Part shown: one piece after another, positions 15,962 through 23,690 of the stretch
Layout: each line of letters starts with the position of its first letter
Numbering within the stretch: position 1 is the stretch's first letter
Origin: Pelomonas sp. Root1237
GTDB taxonomy: Bacteria > Pseudomonadota > Gammaproteobacteria > Burkholderiales > Burkholderiaceae_C
NCBI RefSeq assembly: GCF_001425055.1
Contig: NZ_LMDK01000017.1
Location: 259,502-323,501, forward strand
Direction of reading: 5' to 3'
DNA: 64,000 nt
Notes under the pieces: generated by a model
Databases searched by the model: none
Seen by the model: the letters and a program-made list of their open reading frames with translations, nothing else
What the model was told of the DNA's origin: nothing
Position numbers and translations under genes: made by a program

Positions 15962-16228
15962 TTGGCCAAAGAAGAACTGATCGAAATGCAAGGCGTCGTG
16001 GATGAAATCCTGCCCGACTCGCGCTTTCGCGTGACGCTGTCGAATGGCCACAAGGTCATCGCCTACACGGGCGGCAAGATGCGCAAGCATCACATCCGCA
16101 TCCTGGCCGGCGACAACGTGTCGCTGGAGATGTCGCCCTATGACCTGAGCAAGGGCCGCATCACCTTCCGCCACCTGGAGCGTCGCGGCCCGCCGCCGTC
16201 CGGTGGTGGCAGCCAGCAGCGCCGCTGA
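15962..16228 (+). CDS. infA: Translation initiation factor IF-1 (long form)
   Basis: Predicted 88 aa, initiated at TTG 15962 with GGAG just upstream. The sequence [20 protein letters not shown], then [18 protein letters not shown] and [20 protein letters not shown], is unmistakable IF-1, an OB-fold protein that occupies the ribosomal A site during initiation. It is 16 residues longer than E. coli IF-1 owing to a Gly/Pro/Arg-rich tail. Many betaproteobacteria carry two infA genes; this long version next to a cold-shock gene is the accessory type. Cold-inducible use is an inference. Confidence 0.93.
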   Translation: MAKEELIEMQGVVDEILPDSRFRVTLSNGHKVIAYTGGKMRKHHIRILAGDNVSLEMSPYDLSKGRITFRHLERRGPPPSGGGSQQRR

Positions 16229-16350
16229 GCCCTCGCGGCTCAAACCCCGCTCAAACCCCGAATCGGCCGCCATGGCATGCCTGGCGGCCGTTTCCATTGG
16301 TGCGCTTGCAACATCCAAGCTCGCGCCCACCGCGTAGGCTCTGCGTTCCC

Positions 16351-17223
16351 ATGTTGAAAGCCGCCCTCTTCCTGCTCGGCGCCCTGCTGTTGGCGGGGGT
16401 GCTGGTGGCCTACGCGCCGGTGAAGGCGCTGAACGTGCTTGCGCCCGTTCACACGCACACGCGCACGGCCGGCCTGGCCTACGGGCCGGGGCCGCGCCAG
16501 CAGCTGGACGTGTACCAGCCGGCCCGCGCGGCGCCGCGTGAGGGCTGGCCGGTGGTGGTGTTCTTCTACGGCGGCGCCTGGAACCGCGGCAAGCGCGGCG
16601 ACTACGCCTTCGTCGGCGAGGCGCTGGCCTCGCGCGGCATCCTGACGCTGGTGGCCGACTACCGCCTCTACCCGGAGGTGCGCTACCCCGACTTCCTGCG
16701 CGACAGCGCCGCAGCGCTGGCCTGGAGCCTGAGCCACGCCGCGGGCCTGGGCGGCAACCCGCGGCGGGTCTTCGTCATGGGCCACAGCGCCGGCGCCTAC
16801 AACGCCGCCATGCTGGCGCTGGACCCGCGCTGGCTCAAGCAGGCCGGCCACACGCCACGCGAGCTGGCCGGCTTCATCGGCCTGGCCGGGCCCTACGACT
16901 TCCTGCCCATCGAGAACCCCGACGCGAAGCCGGTGTTCTTCCACCCCGACTACCCGCCTGGCACCCAACCGCTGGAACACGCCAGCAAGGCCGCGCCGCG
17001 CAGCTTCCTGGGTGCGGCAAGAGACGACTCACTGGTCAACCCGCAACGCAGCACCCAGGGCCTGGCGACGCGGCTGAAAACCTTCGGCGTGCCGGTGACG
17101 GTGAAGTTCTACGACCGCGTCGGCCACACGACGCTGATTGCCGCGTTCGGTGCGCCGCTGCGCTGGCTGGCTCCGGTGCTGGAAGACGTGACCGGTTTCG
17201 TCAACGGCCCGCCTGAGCGCTGA
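16351..17223 (+). CDS. Alpha/beta hydrolase (carboxylesterase-like), membrane-anchored
   Basis: Predicted 290 aa. An uncleaved or long signal segment (LFLLGALLLAGVLVAYAPV) is followed by an esterase of the BD-FAE/kynurenine-formamidase-like type: VVVFFYGGAWNRGKRGDY carries the oxyanion motif (normally HGGxW, here YGGAW), and VMGHSAGAYNAAML holds the nucleophile Ser. Near the end DSLVNP and YDRVGHTTL supply candidate Asp and His. The replacement of the oxyanion-loop His by Tyr is common in this branch. The substrate is unknown. Its 3' end overlaps the convergent lyase gene by 23 bp. Confidence 0.8.
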   Translation: MLKAALFLLGALLLAGVLVAYAPVKALNVLAPVHTHTRTAGLAYGPGPRQQLDVYQPARAAPREGWPVVVFFYGGAWNRGKRGDYAFVGEALASRGILTLVADYRLYPEVRYPDFLRDSAAALAWSLSHAAGLGGNPRRVFVMGHSAGAYNAAMLALDPRWLKQAGHTPRELAGFIGLAGPYDFLPIENPDAKPVFFHPDYPPGTQPLEHASKAAPRSFLGAARDDSLVNPQRSTQGLATRLKTFGVPVTVKFYDRVGHTTLIAAFGAPLRWLAPVLEDVTGFVNGPPER

Positions 17224-18325
17224 GCACCGCCCGCCGCAGCGCGGCCAGGGCCTCATGGTCGGTCCAGCTGTCGGCGGCGTCGCCGATGACGACCTCCACC
17301 ATTGCGCCACCCGCCAGCACATGCGAGGCCACCGTCCGTGCGCCCAGCCAGAAGCCGTCGCGCCGGGCCACCTCCAGCAGGCCTTCGCGCAACACTTCGG
17401 GTGCCACCGGCAGGTGCAACTGGAAGGCATTGACCTGCGGCTTCTCGGGCGCCACGCGCCAGCCAGGTTCGGCCACCAGCAAGGCGGCCAGCGCCTGCGC
17501 GCGCTCGCGGTAGGCGGGCATGCGCGGCAACTGCGTGCGCAGGCCGTGCAGCGCGCTCAGCACGTAGGGGTGAACGGTGAACAGGTTGCCCGCCAGGCGG
17601 GTCTGCCAGGGCGCGATCTGGGCGATGAAATCCTCACTGCCGGCCAGCACGCAGCCGGCCAGGCCGCCCAGGCCTTTGTAGAAGGACACGTAGACCGAAT
17701 CCGCCAGCGCGGCGATCTCGGCCAGCGGCCGGCCGTAGTGGGCCGAAGCCTCCCAGAGCCGCGCGCCGTCGAAATGCAGCGGCACACCCGCCGCGCGGCA
17801 CCAGGCGCTGATGGCCATGAGTTCGTCCCACTCGGGCAGGCGGTAGCCGGCCCGGCGCAGCGGCAGTTCGACCACAACGACCGCCGGCTGGCCGGGCAGC
17901 GAAGCCAGTTGCGCGGTGCCGAAGGGCTCGTCCGTCATGCCGATGCGCAGGCCGCGCAAGCCCAGCAGCTTCTCGAAGGCCTCGGCCTCGTCGATGGCGA
18001 TATGGCTTTGCGGGTGCAGCGCCACCGGGCCGTCGCCCTCACCGCAGTGCACGCGCAGCGCCGCAAGCTGGGCGGCCACGCCCTTGTGCATGAAGCGCGC
18101 GGCCGGCTTGCCGAGCAGGGCGGCCACCTCGGCCTCCAGCGCCTGGATGGCCTGACCCTGGCCGTAGACGTCCAGCGGCAACTCGGCTTCGGGCAGTTCG
18201 GCCAGCGCCAGCAGGGACTCGCGTATGGACAGCGGCGGGCGGTGGCCATTGAGCCAGCGGGTGCAGCGCTTGCGCAGTTCGGTGTCGGCGTTGAGGGTGG
18301 TGTTGGAGTAGCTGGCAGAGGGCAT
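17201..18325 (-). CDS. Threonine aldolase / beta-eliminating lyase family (PLP enzyme)
   Basis: Predicted 374 aa, fold-type I PLP enzyme. SFYKGLGGLAGCVLAG holds the Schiff-base lysine (about K217), and VPLHFDGARLWEA holds the Asp (about D186) that binds the pyridine nitrogen, both typical of low-specificity L-threonine aldolases. ARFMHKGVAAQLAAL replaces the usual Gly-Thr phosphate-binding segment, so substrate range may differ from classical LtaE (threonine to glycine and acetaldehyde). The ATG at 18325 is preferred over much longer upstream extensions, which run antisense through the next gene. It is a single gene, convergent with the esterase and divergent from the DUF3348 cluster. Confidence 0.8.
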   Translation of the reverse strand: MPSASYSNTTLNADTELRKRCTRWLNGHRPPLSIRESLLALAELPEAELPLDVYGQGQAIQALEAEVAALLGKPAARFMHKGVAAQLAALRVHCGEGDGPVALHPQSHIAIDEAEAFEKLLGLRGLRIGMTDEPFGTAQLASLPGQPAVVVVELPLRRAGYRLPEWDELMAISAWCRAAGVPLHFDGARLWEASAHYGRPLAEIAALADSVYVSFYKGLGGLAGCVLAGSEDFIAQIAPWQTRLAGNLFTVHPYVLSALHGLRTQLPRMPAYRERAQALAALLVAEPGWRVAPEKPQVNAFQLHLPVAPEVLREGLLEVARRDGFWLGARTVASHVLAGGAMVEVVIGDAADSWTDHEALAALRRAVLSAQAGR

Positions 18326-18459
18326 GGCCGGGAGTGTCGCCTGCCTCTCCAAGCCGACGCTGGCGACAACGCCGCGCCGGGCGGGAATGCCCTTTTGATC
18401 GGGGTTCACTAAACTCTCGCCCTTTTTCCTCGCGCGCGCCGTACAGGCGCGCCAGCCCC

Positions 18460-19134
18460 ATGCAAGCCCTCTCACCGCAGCCCCTCGCACCCGAGCCCTT
18501 GGCCCGGCTGCTGCTGCAATGGGGCGTCGCGCCGGTGGCGGCAGCACCCGTGGCCGAGCGCCTGGGCGGCTGGCTGGGCTGGGCGGAGGCCATTGGCCTG
18601 TCCCAGTTGCTGGCCACGGCGCCTGCAGCCGGCGCCAACGTCGCCGCCCGCCGCGAAGCGGTGGATTGGGCCGACGCCGCGCTGGCCCGCCTGCAGGAAG
18701 AGCTGACCGCCGCCTTCGACGACGCCCTGCTGGCGCGCGAATCCGCCGAATCCGCGCCAGAAGGCGTGCCGCTGGCCGACCTGCTGGCGCCCTACCGCCT
18801 GCACCACGCCCAGCAGCAGCGCAGCATGGCCGCGCGCGTGGCCACACTGCGCGAGCGCCTGCGCCCCCGGCTGGCCGAAGCCTCGGGGGCGCTGGCCCGG
18901 CTGGCGCAGCTGGACGCGGTGTTCGAACGCGCCATCGTCGCGCAGGAGCGCCCGCTGCTGGCCAGCCTGCCCGCGCTGCTGACGAAACGCGCGACAGATC
19001 ATCACGCCACCGACCCGCGCCGCTGGCGCACCCGCTTCTGGGCCGACCTGCAGCGCGCGCTGCGCGCCGAGCTGGACCTGAGATTGCAACCGGTGCAGGG
19101 GCTCATTGAAGCCCTGCATCAAGCTGATTCCTGA
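18460..19134 (+). CDS. DUF3348 family protein, first gene of stator-like cluster
   Basis: Predicted 224 aa, entirely helical and rich in Ala/Leu/Arg. It matches what I know as DUF3348, which in betaproteobacteria is found directly before DUF802. Features: LLLQWGVAP at the start, VDWADAALARLQEEL in the middle, DLLAPYRLHHAQQQRSMAAR and DPRRWRTRFWADLQRAL near the end. There is no signal peptide or membrane segment, so it is cytoplasmic. Its stop codon overlaps the next start (ATGA), implying translational coupling with the MotA-like subunit. Possible role: cytoplasmic adaptor or assembly factor for the ion channel (inference). Confidence 0.75.
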   Translation: MQALSPQPLAPEPLARLLLQWGVAPVAAAPVAERLGGWLGWAEAIGLSQLLATAPAAGANVAARREAVDWADAALARLQEELTAAFDDALLARESAESAPEGVPLADLLAPYRLHHAQQQRSMAARVATLRERLRPRLAEASGALARLAQLDAVFERAIVAQERPLLASLPALLTKRATDHHATDPRRWRTRFWADLQRALRAELDLRLQPVQGLIEALHQADS

Positions 19135-21647
19135 TGAACCGCTTCCTGAACGCCCTCTATTCCCTCGCCCTGGCCGCCGGCCTCGCGGGCATTGCCAGCG
19201 CCGCGCTGGCCGCCGCCCGCCACCACCCGGTGGCGCTGGCAATGACGCTGCTGATCGCGGCCTTCTTTGCCATCGGCATCTGGGAGCTGACCGCCTTTCG
19301 CCGCAGCAGCCGCGAGCTGGATGCCGCGCTGGACGCCGAGCCGAAAGAGGGTTGGGTCGCGGCATTGCCCGCCGCCCTGCGTGCCAGCGTGCAGCAGCGC
19401 CTGGAAGGCCTGCGCGTGGCCCTGCCCGGCCTGGCACTCGCGCCGGCACTGGCCGGCCTGCTGGTGCTGCTGGGCATGCTGGGCACCTTCATCGGCCTGG
19501 TCATCACATTGAGCAGCACGGCCAGTGCCCTGGGCCAGACGGCCGACCTGGCCGCACTGCGCACCGCACTGGGCGCGCCGGTGCAGGGCCTGGGCCTGGC
19601 CTTCAGCGCCAGCGTGGCCGGCGTGACGGGCTCGGCCATGCTGGGCCTGATGGTCGCGCTGGCAAGGCGCGAACGCGCGGCCGTGTCGGGCCAGCTCGAC
19701 ACCGCCCTGCTCGGCAAGCTGCGCCCGCTGACCGCCGCGCACCGCCGCGCACTGGAGCAGCAGGCCGCCGAAGCCGCCGCGGCCGAAGCGGCGCAGCAGC
19801 GCCAACTTGAACTCGTCGCCCAGTTGCAGCTGCATGCGAAACAGATGGCCGACCTGCTCGCCGCGCAGAACGACCGCTTCCACGGCGAGACGAGTAAGGC
19901 CTACACCGCCCTGGCCGCCAGCGTGGACACGACGCTGCGCAGCAGCCTGGCCGAGAGCGCCCGCCTGGCCGGTGCCGCCATCCAGCCCGCCGCCGAAGCC
20001 GCGATGGCCGGCATTGCCCGCGAGGCCGCAGCTTTGCATGAGCGTGTGGGCACGCAGGTGGCCGGCCAGCTCGGCGCGCTGAGCAGCCGCTTTGAGGCTG
20101 GCGTGGCGCAGATCGCCCAGCAGGGCGAGGCCGCTGCCAAGGCACAGGCGGAGGGCCTCGCCCAGCAGCGCGAGGCCGCACTGAAACTGCTGGCCGACAC
20201 GAGCACTGCAACGCAGCAGGCGGTGGATCGCCTGGGTGAACGCTGGGCCGCGCAGGCGCAAGACCTGTTGGCCGCACAGGCACAAGCCGACACCGCCCGC
20301 GCCGCCGCGTTGGGCCGTCAGATTGAGGCGCTGGCCGAGCAACGTGCCGCCGCCCAGCAAGCCATCGCCGACACCGCCGGGCGCTTTGCCGCACAGACGC
20401 AGACGCTGCTGGACCGCGTGGCCGAGGCGCAAGCCCGGCAGCAGGCCCTGCAAGCCGAGCTGGACACTCAGCGCCGCGCCGAGTCCCAGGCCGACGCCGA
20501 GGCGCTCGCACAGCAGCGCGCCGCCAACGAGCAGTTGCTGGCCGCCCAGCGCGAGGCCGCGCAACAGCTGCTGGCCGACAGCGGCGAGCGCGCCCAGAAC
20601 GCGCTGACCGCGCTGACCACCGGCTTCGCCGCGCAGACCAGGGACCTGCTGGACCGCATCGCCGACACGCAGACCCGCCACACGGCGCTGCAGGCCGAGC
20701 TGGACAGCCAACGCCGCGCCGAGGCCCGCGCCGACGCCGAGGCCCTGGCCCGGCAACGCACCGCCAACGAACAGCTGCTGGTCGCCCAGCGCGAAGCCGC
20801 GCAGCAACTGCTGGCCGCCAGCGGCGAACGTGCCCAGAGCGCCTTGACCGAGCTGACCGCCGGCTTTGCTGCGCAGACACAGGCCGCCGTCACCACGCTG
20901 GCCGAGGCACACACGCAGCTGCAATCGGCCCATGCCGCGCACGATGCTGAGCGCCTGACCGCATGGCGCACCGAACTGCAGTCGGCCGGCGCCACGCAGT
21001 TGGCCCAGCAGCAGCAACTGGCCGATGGCCTGCTGCGGCACACCCGCGAACTGGTCGCGCAGACCGAAGCCCAGGCCAAGACCACGCTGAGCGAAGCCGG
21101 CGCGTTGCTGCAGGCCGCCGGCGAAGCCCCACGCGCAGCCGTCGAAGTGGTGGCCGCCCTGCGCGAGCAATTGGCACAGAGCCAGGCCCAGGACCGCACA
21201 GCCCTGGCCGAACGCGCCGAACTGATGCAGACCGTCTCGACGCTGCTGGCCTCGCTGCAGCAGGCCGCTGGTGAACAGCGCGCGGCCATCGACGCCCTGG
21301 TAGGCAGCTCCGCCACCCAGCTCGAAGCCCTGGGTCAGCGCTTCACCGCGCAGGCCGACGCCACCGGCGAAAAGCTGGCCGAAGCCGCGACGACCTTGGC
21401 CGCGAGCGCCGCCGAGATGGGTAGCCTGGGCGAAGGCTTTGGTGCGGCGGTGGAGCAGTTCCAGGGCGCCAATGCCCAGCTCGTGCAGCACCTGGCCGCG
21501 CTGGAAGAGCGCCTGGCCGGCGCGATGACGCGCAGCGACGAGCAGCTGAGCTATTACGTGGCCCAGGCGCGCGAGGTCATCGACCTTTGCCTCGGCTCAC
21601 AGAAGCAGGTGCTGGACGCGCTGCAGGGAGCCGCCGCGAATGGATGA
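19134..21647 (+). CDS. DUF802 protein: MotA/TolQ-like channel subunit with long coiled-coil tail
   Basis: Predicted 837 aa. Four hydrophobic helices occupy residues ~4-24, 30-50, 97-125 and 148-175. The last two carry GLLVLLGMLGTFIGLVITL and AFSASVAGVTGSAMLGLMV, the pattern of MotA/TolQ/ExbB pore helices. Residues ~200-830 are an almost uninterrupted Ala/Gln/Glu/Arg coiled coil, including two tandem 80-residue repeats (nt 20385-20864). This layout, a proton-channel head plus a long cytoplasmic tail, is that of ZorA from Zorya anti-phage systems, although sequence-level identity to ZorA is not evident by eye. The OmpA/MotB-like partner follows with an 8-bp overlap. Confidence 0.82.
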   Translation: MNRFLNALYSLALAAGLAGIASAALAAARHHPVALAMTLLIAAFFAIGIWELTAFRRSSRELDAALDAEPKEGWVAALPAALRASVQQRLEGLRVALPGLALAPALAGLLVLLGMLGTFIGLVITLSSTASALGQTADLAALRTALGAPVQGLGLAFSASVAGVTGSAMLGLMVALARRERAAVSGQLDTALLGKLRPLTAAHRRALEQQAAEAAAAEAAQQRQLELVAQLQLHAKQMADLLAAQNDRFHGETSKAYTALAASVDTTLRSSLAESARLAGAAIQPAAEAAMAGIAREAAALHERVGTQVAGQLGALSSRFEAGVAQIAQQGEAAAKAQAEGLAQQREAALKLLADTSTATQQAVDRLGERWAAQAQDLLAAQAQADTARAAALGRQIEALAEQRAAAQQAIADTAGRFAAQTQTLLDRVAEAQARQQALQAELDTQRRAESQADAEALAQQRAANEQLLAAQREAAQQLLADSGERAQNALTALTTGFAAQTRDLLDRIADTQTRHTALQAELDSQRRAEARADAEALARQRTANEQLLVAQREAAQQLLAASGERAQSALTELTAGFAAQTQAAVTTLAEAHTQLQSAHAAHDAERLTAWRTELQSAGATQLAQQQQLADGLLRHTRELVAQTEAQAKTTLSEAGALLQAAGEAPRAAVEVVAALREQLAQSQAQDRTALAERAELMQTVSTLLASLQQAAGEQRAAIDALVGSSATQLEALGQRFTAQADATGEKLAEAATTLAASAAEMGSLGEGFGAAVEQFQGANAQLVQHLAALEERLAGAMTRSDEQLSYYVAQAREVIDLCLGSQKQVLDALQGAAANG
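20385..20864 (+). repeat. Two tandem 240-bp coding repeats (80 aa each)
   Basis: The units 20385-20624 and 20625-20864 are in perfect register; each encodes 80 residues starting FAAQT and ending in a Thr/Ala-Gly pair. I count 62 of 80 identical residues between them. A third unit starts at 20865 but diverges after about five residues. A recent in-frame tandem duplication has lengthened the coiled-coil tail. Confidence 0.9.
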
Positions 21648-22293
21648 GCCGCTGGAGATCGAGCAGGAAGGTGTCGGCACGCCCGCCTGGGCAGCTTTCG
21701 GCGACCTGATGGCCGGCGTGCTGGGTGCCTTCGTGCTGGTGCTGGCGGCGGCGCTGGTGGGCCAGCTGGACCTGGCCAACCAGCTCAAGGCCGAGGTGGA
21801 GCAGCGCCAGGCCGAGCAGGCGCGCCGCGAAGCGCTCGAGCGCGCGCTGGCCGGGCCGCTGGCCGACGGCCGCATCACGCTGGTCGAAGGCCGCATCGGC
21901 ATCAGCGGCGCGGTGCTGTTCGCCATCGGCTCGGACCAGCTGCACGCCGACGGCCGCGCGCTGATCAAGAGCCTGGCTGTGCCCCTGCGCACCTATCTTG
22001 CCCAGCGCGACGAGATCCTGATGGTCAGCGGCTTCACCGATGACCGCGGCATGCTCACCGGCAAGGGCGCGCCGAAGTTCAGTGACAACTGGGAGCTGTC
22101 GGCCCAGCGCGCATTGACCGTGACGCGCACGCTGATGGCCGAGGGGCTGCCGCCGGACGCGGTGTTTGCCGCTGCCTTCGGGCCCCAGCAGCCGGTGGCG
22201 TCCAACGACGACGCGTCGGGCCGCGCGCTGAACCGCCGCGTCGAGATCGCACCCACGCCGCGGCCCAAGCGCGCGGCGGCATCGGCCCCGTGA
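21640..22293 (+). CDS. OmpA/MotB-like channel partner (ZorB-like)
   Basis: Predicted 217 aa. One transmembrane helix (FGDLMAGVLGAFVLVLAAAL, residues ~20-39) has an Asp (about D22) at the position of the proton-carrying Asp of MotB and ZorB. A short coiled coil (KAEVEQRQAEQARREALER) leads to an OmpA-like peptidoglycan-binding domain: FAIGSDQLHADGRALIKSL, VSGFTDDRGM, WELSAQRALTVTRTLM and ALNRRVEI. It would anchor the DUF802 channel to the cell wall as a stator. It overlaps DUF802 by 8 bp, and its stop codon overlaps the next start. Confidence 0.88.
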   Translation: MDEPLEIEQEGVGTPAWAAFGDLMAGVLGAFVLVLAAALVGQLDLANQLKAEVEQRQAEQARREALERALAGPLADGRITLVEGRIGISGAVLFAIGSDQLHADGRALIKSLAVPLRTYLAQRDEILMVSGFTDDRGMLTGKGAPKFSDNWELSAQRALTVTRTLMAEGLPPDAVFAAAFGPQQPVASNDDASGRALNRRVEIAPTPRPKRAAASAP

Positions 22294-22805
22294 TGGACGA
22301 CCCCGTCGCCTGGGTGCAAGCCCGGGCCGAAGCCGATCCGGTGCGCCGGCGCGTGCTGGAAGCGCTGGCGCGGCGAGCCTCTGCGCTGGCGCCGGGCGCG
22401 CTGCGCGAACGGCTGGTTGCGCGGCTGGTGCAGCGCGCCGAGGCTGAGCCGGTCGCGCTGCCGACTCGGCGGACTGCGAACGCCGCAAGCCCACTGACCG
22501 AACTTGTCGCCCAGTTGCAGGCCGGCCCTGAGCTGCGCAATGTTCAGGCCCACCGCCGCACCTGGAGCGCGCTGCGCCTGACGCGCCGCATGGCCGAGGT
22601 CAGCGCACCGGTGCCCGAACACCTGGGGCCGCTGAACAGCCAGGTGCTGGTCTCCCGTGCGCTGCAGCAGTTGCAGGCCCTGTCGCCCGACTACCTGCAG
22701 CGCCTGCTGACCCAGATCGATGCACTGGCCGCACTGGCGCCGCTGCAGGTTGCCGCCGAAAGCGATGCCAGGCCGGCCCGCAAGCCCGCCGCTCGGCGGC
22801 GTTGA
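22290..22805 (+). CDS. DUF2894 family protein, last gene of stator-like cluster
   Basis: Predicted 171 aa (GTG at 22290, or ATG at 22293 within the TGATG overlap; the latter is more likely). Helical, with DPVAWVQARAEADPVRRRVL at the start, a variable middle, and the conserved-looking RTWSALRLTRRMAEV and LNSQVLVSRALQQLQALSPDYL. This matches my knowledge of DUF2894, the usual fourth gene of the cluster. No membrane segment; the C-terminus is strongly basic (RKPAARRR), which could contact nucleic acid or acidic lipids. Function unknown. Confidence 0.72.
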   Translation: MMDDPVAWVQARAEADPVRRRVLEALARRASALAPGALRERLVARLVQRAEAEPVALPTRRTANAASPLTELVAQLQAGPELRNVQAHRRTWSALRLTRRMAEVSAPVPEHLGPLNSQVLVSRALQQLQALSPDYLQRLLTQIDALAALAPLQVAAESDARPARKPAARRR

Positions 22806-22888
22806 CGCGCACAGCAGTTCGCTGCTGACAGGATCTGACAGGGCTCGGGCGCGAAGATGACAACGCTGCCAACCCTCCAGCCTGCCGC

Positions 22889-23533
22889 ATGACGCCCATC
22901 CTCTACTTCTCCCGCAACCCCAACCCACGCCTGGCCGTCGCGGCGGCGAAGTATTTGGCCGCGCCGGTCACCTACGAGTTCGCCGCGCCGTTGGCCCCCG
23001 GCCAGGCAGACAACTACCGCCATTTCAACCCCTCGCTGCGCCTGCCCATCCTTGTCGAGGCCGACGGCAGCTCGCTGTTCGAGGCGGATGCCATCGCCTG
23101 CCGGCTGTCGCAGATGGTGGGCTCGGAGTTCTGGCGCACCGGGCCTGAGCTGCCAGACATGATCCGCTGGGTCAGCTGGAGCCGCGACAACTTCATGCAC
23201 GCCTGCGACATGGTTCACTTCGAGCGCGGCACCAAGCAGCGCTACAAGCTGGGCGCGCTGGACGAAGACGTGGTGGCGCGCGGCACCGAGCGCTTCCACG
23301 CGACCGCGTCCATCCTCAACGCCCACTTGAGCCGGCAGGACTGGCTGCTGGCCAGCGGCCTGTCCTACGCCGACTTCCGCATGGGCGTCTTCCTGCCCTA
23401 CAACGACGTGGCCCAACTCCCGCTGAGCGACTACCCGGCCGTGGCGGCATGGCATGCGCGGCTGATGGCGCTGCCGGCCTGGGCCGATCCGTTCGAGGGC
23501 TTGAGCGCGCCCGAGTTGCCGCCCGTGGCTTAG
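22889..23533 (+). CDS. Glutathione S-transferase family protein
   Basis: Predicted 214 aa. The N-terminal thioredoxin-like half shows ILYFSRNPNPRLAVAAAKYL and RLPILVEADGSSLFEADAIA, where the cis-Pro and the glutathione gamma-glutamyl-binding pair (E-A/D) are expected. The C-terminal helical half contains DWLLASGLSYADFRMGVFL, the conserved capping-box region. Likely a cytoplasmic transferase or stress-related GST; substrate unknown. It runs convergently with the CHAT operon, with 157 bp between them. Confidence 0.85.
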   Translation: MTPILYFSRNPNPRLAVAAAKYLAAPVTYEFAAPLAPGQADNYRHFNPSLRLPILVEADGSSLFEADAIACRLSQMVGSEFWRTGPELPDMIRWVSWSRDNFMHACDMVHFERGTKQRYKLGALDEDVVARGTERFHATASILNAHLSRQDWLLASGLSYADFRMGVFLPYNDVAQLPLSDYPAVAAWHARLMALPAWADPFEGLSAPELPPVA

Positions 23534-23690
23534 GCTCGATGCGGTTCAGCCAGGTAGTTGTCGACCGTGAGCCGACATCAAGGAGCCTGTGTTGGACGCC
23601 CCGGAGAGTCGTCCGCATGCTTCTTGGTTGATCATCTGCGATTGGCTTGCCGTGGAATGTGGGCATAAGCCCCAACGTCCACCCAGAAGG

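Noticed and set aside
19119-21491. Long open frame (about 790 codons) on the minus strand opposite the DUF802 gene
   Set aside because: It is antisense to a gene with clear MotA-like helices and coiled coil; GC-rich DNA with regular codon composition keeps the opposite strand open. No motifs in its translation.
18460-22805. Calling the DUF802 cluster a canonical Zorya system
   Set aside because: ZorA/ZorB-like architecture is present, but there is no SNF2-type ZorD helicase, ZorC or HNH ZorE gene nearby; only a relationship in design is claimed.
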